Shown: positions 1 to 6,269, counted from the first letter of the stretch. The stretch: DNA of 7,027 nucleotides from Nitrospirae bacterium RBG_13_39_12 (GCA_001805125.1 MHEF01000058.1:1-7027), one strand, 5' to 3'. Numbers and translations are program-made. The notes: generated from the sequence alone by a model not told the origin.

Positions 1-701
1 TTATAATGGAGTGCCCTTGCCTTGTCATGCTGTCCATCCATCCATAATGAACACATCATCGAAACATCTTTTGGGGCAACGTTTGCTGAAACAGATATCG
101 TACCTTTCCCCCCAAGGGCAAGTAGTGTCAGGGTCGTAAAATCATCTCCGGAGATAACGGTTATCCTGTCGCCACATAATCTTATGACCTCGCTAACTTG
201 TTTCATGTCCCCTGTTGCTTCTTTTATTGCAACTATGTTTTTAATCTCAGCAAGTCGTGCAACAGTGGAAGGCAGTATATTTACTGCAGTACGTCCGGGA
301 ACATTATATAGAACAATAGGGATATTAACTTCATTTGCAACTGTTTTATAATGCCTGTAAAGGCCCTCCTGAGTTGGTTTGTTATAATACGGAGCTACAA
401 TAAGGGCTGCATCTGCACCTGATTTCTTTGCATGCTTTGTTATTTCTAAAGTCTCTTCAGTAGAATTTGCGCCTGTCCCTGCAATAACAGGGACCCTTTT
501 ATTAACAACTTTTACAGTAAAATCTATAACCCCGTAATGTTCTTTATAATCAAGTGTTGCAGATTCACCAGTTGTCCCGCACGGGACAATAGCATTAGTC
601 CCTTGAGCTATATGCCACTCTATTAAATCGCCAAGTGCCTTTTCGTCAACCTTCCCCTTTTTAAAAGGTGTAACGACCGCGACTATTGACCCCTTAAACA
701 T
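1..701 (-). CDS. dapA: 4-hydroxy-tetrahydrodipicolinate synthase, 3' end outside window
   Basis: Condenses pyruvate with L-aspartate-4-semialdehyde, the first committed step of the diaminopimelate/lysine pathway, in the cytoplasm. The reading frame opens with MFKGSIVAVVTPF and stays open for 233 codons to the window edge; full-length family members have about 290 residues, so roughly 57 are missing. Visible family landmarks are GTTGES at residues 42-47 (substrate-binding threonines), YNVPGRT at 132-138 (catalytic Tyr132, carboxylate-binding Arg137) and IKEATG at 159-164, whose Lys160 is the Schiff-base lysine. A late ISGDD motif is also present at 184-188. The ATG at 699-701 is preceded by AGGAGG (707-712) at 5-nt spacing, and the gene starts 20 nt after the dapF stop, so it is probably the third gene of the lysA-dapF-dapA operon. 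I see no disabling change. Identification is secure; only the C-terminus is unseen. Confidence 0.96.
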   Translation of the reverse strand, partial: MFKGSIVAVVTPFKKGKVDEKALGDLIEWHIAQGTNAIVPCGTTGESATLDYKEHYGVIDFTVKVVNKRVPVIAGTGANSTEETLEITKHAKKSGADAALIVAPYYNKPTQEGLYRHYKTVANEVNIPIVLYNVPGRTAVNILPSTVARLAEIKNIVAIKEATGDMKQVSEVIRLCGDRITVISGDDFTTLTLLALGGKGTISVSANVAPKDVSMMCSLWMDGQHDKARALHY

Positions 702-721
702 AGCTGCCTCCTTTGTTGCTT

Positions 722-1579
722 TTATTTCTCGATTATACCCTCAAAAACCTCAACAGCAGGGCCTGTCATATATACATGGTTGTCACCTGCCCAATCTATA
801 AAAAGATCTCCTCCAAGGAGATGAATTGTCACATTCCTTCCTGTAAGACCTTTAATACTTGATGCTACAGCTGCAGCTGATGCGCCTGTACCGCAGGCCA
901 TTGTTTCCCCCGAGCCTCTTTCCCATACCCTCATATTAATCTCTGAGGGGTTGATTACCTGAATGAACTCAACATTTGTTCTCTTGGGGAATATATTATT
1001 GTTTTCTATCCAAGGCCCATAATATGTTACAGGAAAATTTGAGAGATCGTCAACAAATATAATTGTATGAGGGTTCCCCATGGATAAACAAGTTATTTTG
1101 AACTCTTTATTTTCTATTTTCAGCGGAAAGTCAATAATCGCTTCTGGTTTTTGAGTTTTCTTTTTTGATTTTTTCTTTTTCGAATTTATTGCTACTGGAA
1201 TCTTTTTAGACTCAAAAATTGGTTCTCCCATGTCAACCTTCACCAGCTTACCTTTTTTCTCTGGTCTCATAATGCCGGCAAGAGTTTCTATATTAAGTAT
1301 TTTCTTATCAGATAAACTTTTGTCCCATATATATTTTGCAAGGCAACGTATCCCGTTACCGCACATCTCGACCTCACTGCCGTCCGCATTAAAAATTCTC
1401 ATTTTAAAATCTGCAATAATGGAATCTTTCAGAAGAAGAATTTGGTCAGCACCGATCCCGAGACGCCTGTGGCAAAGTTTTTTTGAAAGCTCGGAAGGGT
1501 TATCAAGTTCTGTTTGCCTGCAATCTATCAAGATAAAATCATTGCCCAGGCCGTGCATCTTTGTAAAGTTTATTTTCAT
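722..1579 (-). CDS. dapF: Diaminopimelate epimerase with a lysine-rich insert
   Basis: Interconverts LL- and meso-diaminopimelate by a two-base, cofactor-free mechanism using two cysteines; it supplies LysA and peptidoglycan synthesis. The 285-residue product begins MKINFTKMHGLGNDF, the family N-terminus. Catalytic Cys73 is in MCGNGIRCLAKY (72-83) and Cys229 in ACGTGASAAAV (228-238); substrate-contact motifs MGNPH (167-171) and ERGSGETMACGTG are intact. The protein is about ten residues longer than typical because of a strongly basic stretch at residues 133-144 (seven lysines) in the linker between the two domain halves. The start codon overlaps the lysA stop as ATGA and I see no clear Shine-Dalgarno sequence, which suggests translational coupling to lysA. 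The insert lies away from every active-site motif, so the enzyme is expected to be functional. Confidence 0.96.
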   Translation of the reverse strand: MKINFTKMHGLGNDFILIDCRQTELDNPSELSKKLCHRRLGIGADQILLLKDSIIADFKMRIFNADGSEVEMCGNGIRCLAKYIWDKSLSDKKILNIETLAGIMRPEKKGKLVKVDMGEPIFESKKIPVAINSKKKKSKKKTQKPEAIIDFPLKIENKEFKITCLSMGNPHTIIFVDDLSNFPVTYYGPWIENNNIFPKRTNVEFIQVINPSEINMRVWERGSGETMACGTGASAAAVASSIKGLTGRNVTIHLLGGDLFIDWAGDNHVYMTGPAVEVFEGIIEK

Positions 1580-2832
1580 TTTAAAAAAGCCGGAATCCTC
1601 TCGTTTCTTGTAAGGTCGTTATAGGTTTCTCGCTTCCTTATCAAGAAATGCTCCCTGCCTTTTACCAGAACCTCTGCAGACCTCGGCCGGCTGTTATAAT
1701 TTGAACTCATGGAAAAGCCATATGCACCCGCACCCATGACAGCAATATACTCTCCCTGGTTTATTTTATTGATTACCCGGTCTGTTGCAAGAAAATCGCT
1801 GGATTCACATATAGGGCCAACAACGTCGCATTTGACAGCTTGTCTTTTTTTTCTGACAACAGGAAGCAGGTTGTGATATGCCCCGTAGAAAGACGGCCTT
1901 ACCAGGTCATTCATCCCTGCGTCAACGATAATAAAATCCTTCTCTTCACCTTTTTTAAGATAAAGTGTTTTTGTGACAAGTATGCCTGCATTTCCCACTA
2001 TTGACCTGCCCGGTTCTATAATGAGAGTGAAATTTCTGTCTTTGAGGAGGGGGATAAGATGTTTTGCAAGGTCTTTGGGGACCGGCGGTTCCTCGTCCTT
2101 ATATGGGATACCGAGCCCACCCCCTATATCGAGGTATTTTATTTCCACACCTTGAATGCTAAGTTTATCCACAAAGACCAGCAACTTCTTTAAGGCTTCA
2201 ACAAAAGGAGAAACTTTTGTTATCTGTGAACCTATATGTTTGTGAATGCCAATAACGTTGATATTCTCCAATCTTGATGCGAGTCTATAATGCTCCAGGG
2301 CTTTCTCTATTGAGATACCGAATTTGTGTTTTCTGAGGCCGGTTGTTATATAAGGATGTGTCTCTGGATCAATGTCAGGGTTAATCCTTAATGCTACAGA
2401 GGCTTTTTTCTTAACCTTACCCGCGACTCTGTTGATCTCTCTAAGTTCAGCCTCAGACTCAACGTTGAACATGAGTATTTTTGATTTCAATGCAAAATTT
2501 ATTTCATCTTCTGTTTTGCCGACACCGGCATACACTATTTTTTCAGGTTTGATCCCTGCTTTTAAAGCTGCATGCAATTCCCCTCCGGAAACTATATCAG
2601 CGCCTCCACCATTTTTTGCAATGAATCTGAGGATTGAAGTGTTTGAATTAGACTTGATTGCGAAACAGATTAAATGTGGATAATCATTAAAGGCATCGGC
2701 ATATGCCCTGAAGTGTCTTAACAAGGTTTTATAGCTGTAAATATATAAAGGTGTGCCATATTTTACAGCAAGTTTTTTAACAGGTACTTCTTCAGCATAT
2801 AATTCACCTGACCGGTATTTAAAAAAATGCAT
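1576..2832 (-). CDS. lysA: Diaminopimelate decarboxylase
   Basis: A pyridoxal-phosphate enzyme of the alanine racemase/ornithine decarboxylase fold III family that decarboxylates meso-diaminopimelate to L-lysine. The 418-residue length is normal. Lys60 in CFAIKSN (56-62) is the PLP-binding lysine; HIGSQ (199-203), the phosphate-binding GGGLGI (237-242), EPGRS (273-277), CESSD (342-346, catalytic Cys342 from the partner subunit) and GAYGFSMSSNYN (369-380) are all present in order. The family more often has AVKAN than AIKSN around the lysine, a conservative difference. The ATG is preceded by GGAG at 7-nt spacing (2840-2843). The gene is first in a tight operon with dapF (4-nt overlap) and dapA, and is divergent from the aconitase gene, with which it shares a 218-bp intergenic region. 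Confidence 0.97.
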   Translation of the reverse strand: MHFFKYRSGELYAEEVPVKKLAVKYGTPLYIYSYKTLLRHFRAYADAFNDYPHLICFAIKSNSNTSILRFIAKNGGGADIVSGGELHAALKAGIKPEKIVYAGVGKTEDEINFALKSKILMFNVESEAELREINRVAGKVKKKASVALRINPDIDPETHPYITTGLRKHKFGISIEKALEHYRLASRLENINVIGIHKHIGSQITKVSPFVEALKKLLVFVDKLSIQGVEIKYLDIGGGLGIPYKDEEPPVPKDLAKHLIPLLKDRNFTLIIEPGRSIVGNAGILVTKTLYLKKGEEKDFIIVDAGMNDLVRPSFYGAYHNLLPVVRKKRQAVKCDVVGPICESSDFLATDRVINKINQGEYIAVMGAGAYGFSMSSNYNSRPRSAEVLVKGREHFLIRKRETYNDLTRNERIPAFLK

Positions 2833-2906
2833 TGGAGGTCTCCATGTGCTGATTTGTTGAGATTTTGTATAATTTAAACATATTTTTCTTTTTATCTCAA
2901 GAAATG

Positions 2907-2925
2907 AGTGAAAATGCCATTCACT
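2907..2925. repeat. Inverted repeat 1 in lysA/acn divergent region
   Basis: AGTGAA (2907-2912) and TTCACT (2920-2925) are exact 6-bp arms around 7 nt. It lies in the lysA leader, could be an operator half-site pair or a small hairpin, and has no U-tract. It is short enough to occur by chance in AT-rich DNA. Confidence 0.3.
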
Positions 2926-2946
2926 GCTACATCTGCAGAGTGTAGC
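2926..2946. repeat. Inverted repeat 2 in lysA/acn divergent region
   Basis: GCTACA (2926-2931) pairs exactly with TGTAGC (2941-2946), with one further T-G wobble pair inside; the centre holds TCTGCAGA, itself a palindrome. It starts immediately after inverted repeat 1, so the two form a tandem pair in the lysA leader. Its function is unknown. Confidence 0.35.
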
Positions 2947-2961
2947 AATAACTTTATAAGT

Positions 2962-2989
2962 AAAATAAGTTAGTGGCTTTGGATTTCAA
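2962..2989 (-). promoter_or_regulatory. Possible promoter of lysA-dapF-dapA
   Basis: Read on the minus strand, TTGAAA (2984-2989, 5/6 match to a -35 box) is followed after 16 nt by TATTTT (2962-2967, 4/6 match to a -10 box). It would give a 5' leader of about 120 nt before lysA. The -35 box lies inside the inverted repeat at 2975-2993. It was found by eye only in AT-rich sequence, so it is tentative. Confidence 0.3.
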
Positions 2990-2993
2990 AGCC
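2975..2993. repeat. Inverted repeat 3, GGCTTTG-N5-CAAAGCC
   Basis: Two perfect 7-bp GC-containing arms (2975-2981 and 2987-2993) flank a 5-nt spacer. It is the strongest of the three inverted repeats between lysA and acn, and overlaps the proposed lysA -35 box, a position that suits a repressor operator. It lies about 57 nt upstream of the acn start. Structure is seen; the regulatory role is inferred. Confidence 0.4.
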
Positions 2994-3050
2994 TTAGATA
3001 TGTTAAATTTTTAAGTGAAATTATTTTAATAACTAAGTTAGGAGAAGAAA

Positions 3051-5000
3051 TTGGGGAAAAATATTGTAGAAAAGATATTTGATGCACACAAGATTTACGG
3101 TGACATAAAAACCGGTGCGACTATTGGATTAAGAGTTGACCAGGTATATACTCAGGATGCTACCGGTACAATGACATGGCTTCAGTTTGAGGCTATCGGG
3201 GTTGACAGGGTAAGGGTACCGCTTGCTGTTTCTTATATAGACCACAATATGATCCAGTCAAATTATATGAATTCCGATGACCATCTTTTTCTACAAACAG
3301 TAGCTGCAAAATATGGTGCATACTTTTCAAGACCTGGCAACGGTATAAGTCATCAAATACATCTTGAACGATTTGCAGCTCCTAAAAAAATTACGCTTGG
3401 AACAGACAGCCATACTCCGACAGGTGGAGGGATGGGGATGATAGCCATAGGAGTTGGCGGACTCGATGCAGCAACTGTTATGGCGGGAGCGAATTTTGAG
3501 ATCAACATGCCAGAGGTTATGCTCGTAAAACTGACTGGGAGAATAAGAAGACCATGGGTTACAGCAATGGATATAATACTGGAAATTTTAAGGAGGCTTA
3601 CAGTAAAGGGAGGCGTTGGAAAAATCTTTGAGTATGGTGGTTCCGGGGTAAAAGACTTGAGCGTTACCGAAAGAGCTACCATTACAAATATGGGTGCTGA
3701 ACTTGGTGCAACGACTTCTGTTTTCCCAAGTGACAGAAAGACAAAGCATTTTCTCAGAGCTCAGAATAGGGAATCGGACTGGATTGAACTTTACGCTGAT
3801 AAGGATGCTGGATATTATGATACCGTAGGAATAGACTTAAGTTCAATCGAACCTATGATAGCCCGGCCCCATAGCCCAGATAACGCTGTACCTGTAAGAG
3901 AACTCACCGGTACAAAAGTAGACCAGGTCTGTATAGGAAGCTGTACAAATTCATCATACCAGTCTTTGAAATCAGTCGCTTCTATATTAAAGGGTAAATC
4001 CGTTGCAGAAGGTGTAAGCCTTCTCATCAACCCTGGATCAAGGCAGGTCTATGAGATGCTCTCACGCAAGGGGCTTATAGCTGACCTGGTTGCATCAGGT
4101 GCCAGAGTACTTGAATGTTCATGCGGTCCCTGCATTGGAATAGGAGGTGCACCCGGAACAGGGCAGGCATCAGTAAGATCCTATAATAGAAATTTTAGGG
4201 GCAGGAGCGGGAATAAGGACGCATTTATTTATCTGGCAAATCCTCTTGCATGTGCAGTCTTTGCTATAGAAGGAAAGATAGTTGACCCGCGCGATACCGA
4301 TTTTAGTATAAAAATGACCCGGGAACCCTCGAGCTGTTTTATCAATGACAACATGATTATAACCCACCTAAAAGATATTAGCAGAATAGAAGTAATTAAA
4401 GGACCGAATATCAAAGAAGTGCCTGTTAAGCAACCCCTTGGTGAAAAGGTTGAGGCGGATGTTTTGCTGAAACTTGGTGATAATATAACAACAGACGATA
4501 TTATGCCTGCCGGCTCGACAATTCTGCCGCTGCGCTCGAATATTCCTGCGATATCGGAATTTGTGTTCTCTCATATTGACAACACGTTTAGCAAAAGGGC
4601 AAACGACGCAAAAGGGAAAGGCGGAGGAATCATTGTCGGTGGTGAAAATTACGGCCAGGGCTCTTCAAGGGAGCATGCTGCAATTGCACCGATGTACCTT
4701 GGTCTCCATGTTGTGATTGCAAAATCCTTCGCTCGAATCCACAGGTCAAACCTTATAAACTTCGGGATTCTTCCTCTTCATTTTAAAAATACTGATGATT
4801 ATGAGAGAGTTGAAAACGGAGACCGCTTGCTCATCCCGGATACAAAAAAGTCCTTGACCGAAAATCAGACCTACAATGTATTTAACATGAAAAAAAATTA
4901 TTCTTTTGAAATATTCTCACACTTCAACGATAGGGAAAAAGAGATCTTGCTGGCTGGCGGCCTGCTTCCCTATACGAAGAAAAGTATCAAGGATATTTGA
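3051..5000 (+). CDS. acn: Aconitate hydratase, compact Aquifex-type
   Basis: Isomerises citrate to isocitrate through cis-aconitate in the TCA cycle, using a [4Fe-4S] cluster. The 649-residue length and the run of motifs fit the compact bacterial aconitase group rather than the roughly 900-residue AcnA/AcnB. The cluster ligands expected from the family are Cys298 in IGSCTN (295-300) and Cys358 and Cys361 in CSCGPCIG (356-363). GTDSHTPTGGGMGM (117-130) and HQIHLERFA (101-109) are family substrate/cluster motifs. The C-terminal swivel domain starts near LGDNITTDDIMPAGS (475-489) and carries NYGQGSSREHAA (533-544), with the catalytic serine/arginine region, then SFARIHRSNLINFGILPL. The start is TTG: AGGAG (3040-3044) lies 6 nt upstream and translation from it gives MGKNIVEKIFDAH, which matches where the family starts, so no ATG is needed. 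No terminator follows directly. Confidence 0.95.
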   Translation: MGKNIVEKIFDAHKIYGDIKTGATIGLRVDQVYTQDATGTMTWLQFEAIGVDRVRVPLAVSYIDHNMIQSNYMNSDDHLFLQTVAAKYGAYFSRPGNGISHQIHLERFAAPKKITLGTDSHTPTGGGMGMIAIGVGGLDAATVMAGANFEINMPEVMLVKLTGRIRRPWVTAMDIILEILRRLTVKGGVGKIFEYGGSGVKDLSVTERATITNMGAELGATTSVFPSDRKTKHFLRAQNRESDWIELYADKDAGYYDTVGIDLSSIEPMIARPHSPDNAVPVRELTGTKVDQVCIGSCTNSSYQSLKSVASILKGKSVAEGVSLLINPGSRQVYEMLSRKGLIADLVASGARVLECSCGPCIGIGGAPGTGQASVRSYNRNFRGRSGNKDAFIYLANPLACAVFAIEGKIVDPRDTDFSIKMTREPSSCFINDNMIITHLKDISRIEVIKGPNIKEVPVKQPLGEKVEADVLLKLGDNITTDDIMPAGSTILPLRSNIPAISEFVFSHIDNTFSKRANDAKGKGGGIIVGGENYGQGSSREHAAIAPMYLGLHVVIAKSFARIHRSNLINFGILPLHFKNTDDYERVENGDRLLIPDTKKSLTENQTYNVFNMKKNYSFEIFSHFNDREKEILLAGGLLPYTKKSIKDI

Positions 5001-5026
5001 CAAGAAAACTGGTTAATAGGTAAATT
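4997..5026 (+). promoter_or_regulatory. Possible tRNA promoter overlapping the acn stop codon
   Basis: A perfect TTGACA (4997-5002) overlaps the acn stop TGA, followed after 18 nt by TAAATT (5021-5026, 4/6 match to a -10 box). Transcription would start near 5033, giving a leader of about 7 nt before tRNA-Lys. The -10 box is weak, so the tRNAs may also be read through from acn. Confidence 0.4.
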
Positions 5027-5039
5027 AAAAGACACTTTT

Positions 5040-5115
5040 GGGCCGCTAGCTCAGTTGGTAGAGCAACGCCCTTTTAAGGCGTGGGTCGTTGGTTCGAATC
5101 CAACGCGGCTCACCA
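5040..5115 (+). tRNA. tRNA-Lys (anticodon UUU)
   Basis: A complete cloverleaf can be folded by hand. The acceptor arm GGGCCGC pairs with GCGGCTC (one G-U). The D arm holds AGCTCAGTTGGTAGAGC, the anticodon stem ACGCC/GGCGT carries the loop CTTTTAA with anticodon TTT, and the T arm holds GGTTCGAATCC. Discriminator A and an encoded CCA end the gene. It lies 39 nt after acn and 4 nt before tRNA-Glu, so the two tRNAs are almost certainly one transcript. Confidence 0.97.
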
Positions 5116-5119
5116 AAAT

Positions 5120-5197
5120 GTCCCTATCGTCTAGTCCGGCCTAGGACATCGCCCTTTCAAGGCGGTAACACGGGTTCAAATCCCGTTGGGGACGCCA
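5120..5197 (+). tRNA. tRNA-Glu (anticodon UUC)
   Basis: Acceptor GTCCCTA pairs with TGGGGAC (one T-G), the anticodon loop is CTTTCAA with anticodon TTC in a stem TCGCC/GGCGG, and the T loop GTTCAAATC is flanked by CGGG/CCCG. Discriminator G and CCA are encoded. The 3' end is directly followed by a terminator and then by accessory DNA, the usual arrangement next to a tRNA used for integration, although no duplicated tRNA 3' end was found in the window. Confidence 0.97.
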
Positions 5198-5206
5198 AAA
5201 AAAATC

Positions 5207-5239
5207 AAGGGTTTGCAGAAGCAACCCCTTTTTTATTTT
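5207..5239 (+). terminator. Rho-independent terminator after tRNA-Glu
   Basis: AAGGGTTTGC (5207-5216) pairs with GCAACCCCTT (5221-5230) with one internal mismatch around an AGAA loop, then a T-rich tail of TTTTTTATTTT. It closes the tRNA-Lys/tRNA-Glu transcript and, by read-through, acn, which lacks a terminator of its own. Confidence 0.88.
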
Positions 5240-5290
5240 CATAAGATTGTTGCAGAATTGTGGCAATCCCCTTACCCTCATGATAGTTGA

Positions 5291-5434
5291 CTAACATTTT
5301 TGGTACATTCAATTGCAATTAAGGATTCACATAACAATGTCTTCCTAATTGACATGATTCGAGATGAGAAGTTAAAACCTGAAGAAGTTATGAAATTGAT
5401 TAAGGAAGGTCCCGGGAAGAGAAGGAATAAATAA
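5291..5434 (+). pseudogene. Orphan 3' gene fragment, unidentified
   Basis: A 47-codon open stretch follows an in-frame TGA and ends at TAA. It contains the protein-like run VFLIDMIRDEKLKPEEV followed by a basic tail ending GKRRNK. It has no start codon near its beginning and no ribosome binding site; the internal ATG would give only 26 residues. Charge pattern and helical spacing suggest the C-terminus of a real soluble protein rather than random sequence. I do not recognise the family. It begins about 50 bases after the tRNA terminator, so it is the first piece of the decayed region. Confidence 0.4.
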
Positions 5435-5598
5435 GAAGAGAAAACCTTGTGGGCTTGACACGCCATGGCTTTGCTAACCCTCGGAAAGGAACACCAAGAG
5501 CAAAAAATGTCAGCTATATTATTTTAAGTTGCTTATATTGGCAACGTCCCCTATTTCCGTTTTCTAGTCTGTTGTTAGGATAGCAAAAATTGTTCTTT
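5435..5598. other. Gene-poor stretch, no assignable gene
   Basis: No ORF of convincing length. It contains an 8-bp palindrome GCCATGGC (5463-5470) and, at 5544-5564, the first copy of the GTCCCC motif described separately. A minus-strand frame here reads protein-like for about 25 residues (GLAKPWRVKPTRF) without start or stop in context; I could not tie it to a family. Confidence 0.35.
5544..5564 (+). repeat. GTCCCC motif, copy A
   Basis: ACGTCCCCTATTTCCG followed by a T-rich end. It shares its core with copies at 6270-6288 and 6573-6592, all in the same orientation. It lies between an unassigned stretch and the first restriction-modification tail. It may be a relic of a REP-type or other short mobile repeat; this is inference from recurrence alone. 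Confidence 0.45.
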
Positions 5599-5693
5599 TC
5601 AGCAATATAAAGTTACTTTCTTCCCCTCCACAATCTCAATCTCCTTCGGGGTGAGTCCGTAGAGGTCATAACCATTCGGTCTATCGTTCAAGG
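5599..5693 (-). pseudogene. Restriction-modification enzyme C-terminal tail, relic copy 1
   Basis: The minus strand reads DLYGLTPKEIEIVEG and then a TGA stop (5599-5601). This is the C-terminal signature seen in Eco57I-like restriction-modification and related DNA methyltransferase polypeptides, where it reads roughly IDxxVYxLYGLTxEEIxIVEG. Directly upstream, LER and IDRMV can be recovered only by changing frame: compared with copy 2 the DNA has lost 1 nt in the VY codons and about 4 nt after LER. An upstream stop then closes the frame. It is therefore a broken fragment of at most 30 residues, with no catalytic domain in the window. Over 5624-5693 it aligns with 6147-6221 at roughly 80 per cent identity by hand. 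Confidence 0.6.
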
Positions 5694-5826
5694 TTATAAT
5701 AACAATTAATAAATTCATAAATATTATTAAGTATCCAAGATTATATTTTTTGTTAACATATAACTAAGCTTTACAGTGTAAAGCTGTCGGCATTCCAGAG
5801 GGTTGTTGGCCCCAAACTAACAGCCC
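5694..5826. other. AT-rich gap with two hairpins, no gene
   Basis: Very AT-rich from 5697 to 5760 and without a usable ORF. The right half carries an 8-bp/3-nt hairpin at 5767-5785 and a second stem, GGGTTGTT (5800-5807) against AACAGCCC (5819-5826) with one G-T pair, that abuts the stop codon of the 88-codon minus-strand fragment. Neither hairpin has a T-tract, so neither is a clear terminator. Confidence 0.4.
5767..5785. repeat. Perfect hairpin AGCTTTAC-AGT-GTAAAGCT
   Basis: Exact 8-bp arms (5767-5774 and 5778-5785) around a 3-nt loop, in a gene-free AT-rich gap. It could be a repeat end or a remnant operator. It has no further support. Confidence 0.4.
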
Positions 5827-6093
5827 TTAAATTTTGTCTTTTATCCTTTCCTTCAATTCTTCAATCGTAATAGGCACACATTTCTTTTTTTGTTTATTAT
5901 ACATCTGTGTATGCGCCTTCCCGAAATCAAAGAATGTGCCGACCTGTAATGTTCCGCTCCGTGGCCTAATCCTTAAATACATAACGCATTCTAAATCCTC
6001 GCAAAATAATGCGATGGTATCTCTATCAGGCTCAAAATCTCTACAGCACCAATAACCATGTTTTTTGAGTCTCTGTTTTCTACACGCGATTCG
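5827..6093 (-). pseudogene. 88-codon 3' gene fragment, unidentified
   Basis: An open minus-strand frame bounded by an in-frame TGA upstream and TAA downstream (5827-5829). The part from about residue 12 on is clearly protein-like: it contains YWCCRDFEPDRDTIALF, then MYLRIRPRSGTLQVGTFFDF, and ends ITIEELKERIKDKI, a charged helix typical of a true C-terminus. It is rich in cysteine near the start of the stretch (WCC at 15-17, Cys31, Cys36). No ATG, GTG or TTG with a ribosome binding site precedes it, so the 5' end appears lost. Its first third overlaps, in another frame, the DUF3800-like start at 6128, so a deletion or recombination joint probably lies near 6040-6060. I do not recognise the family. 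Confidence 0.5.
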
Positions 6094-6128
6094 TCACAAT
6101 ATATATTGTAGATATTATTTGCTATCAC
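5991..6128 (-). pseudogene. DUF3800-like gene start, truncated
   Basis: From a GTG at 6126-6128 the minus strand reads VIANNIYNIYCDESR and then RDSKNMVIGAV. This resembles the first strand-and-loop of DUF3800 proteins, which open with an aromatic-x-DES motif followed after 10-20 residues by (M)VIGA; DUF3800 is an RNase H-like family often found with defence and mobile genes. Full-length members have 200 or more residues, but this frame loses its protein-like look after about residue 29 and stops at TAG (5991-5993). The GTG overlaps the stop of the upstream restriction-modification tail (GTGA), suggesting that the two genes were once translationally coupled. The family call rests on a short motif and is moderately sure. 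Confidence 0.5.
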
Positions 6129-6259
6129 TGATTACTTACCCCTTTTCCCTCCACAATATCAATCTCCTCTGGCGTAAGCTCATATAGCTCATAAACCATT
6201 TTGTCAATCTGGCGTTCGAGGGCAGAGGGCTTCTGTTGCTGTGTTGCTGTTAATTTCGA
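6125..6259 (-). pseudogene. Restriction-modification enzyme C-terminal tail, relic copy 2
   Basis: The last 44 codons of a minus-strand gene read QQQKPSALERQIDKMVYELY, then ELTPEEIDIVEG and a short GKGVSNQ end before TGA. The pattern of a low-complexity Gln-rich linker, then LERQIDxxVYxLYxLTPEEIxIVEG, is the C-terminal end typical of Eco57I-like restriction-modification polypeptides and related N6-adenine methyltransferases. An in-frame TAA lies just upstream and no methyltransferase NPPY or nuclease motif occurs in the window, so only the tail survives. It ends 10 nt from GTCCCC motif copy B. Unlike copy 1 its frame is intact across the motif. Confidence 0.62.
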
Positions 6260-6269
6260 TTAATTAGAA

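Noticed and set aside
22..351. 109-codon plus-strand ORF
   Set aside because: Entirely antisense to the conserved dapA frame.
2868..2873. Perfect TATAAT on the plus strand upstream of acn
   Set aside because: No -35-like box at 16-18 nt; the closest TTGTTG/TTGAGA boxes are only 5-8 nt away, and it would leave a leader of about 170 nt.
2833..3050. Possible lysine riboswitch upstream of lysA
   Set aside because: The leader is too short and lacks the multi-helix L-box core; only small isolated hairpins are visible.
5278..5466. 62-codon minus-strand ORF
   Set aside because: Antisense to the plus-strand fragment at 5291-5434, with no recognisable motif and a phenylalanine/serine-rich shadow composition.
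5834..6055. 73-codon plus-strand ORF
   Set aside because: It is opposite the protein-like 88-codon minus-strand frame; its product is a hydrophobic, serine/cysteine-rich shadow without a ribosome binding site.
6096..6109. 14-bp perfect palindrome ACAATAT-ATATTGT
   Set aside because: Pure AT-rich alternation within the codons for the DUF3800-like start; easily due to chance.
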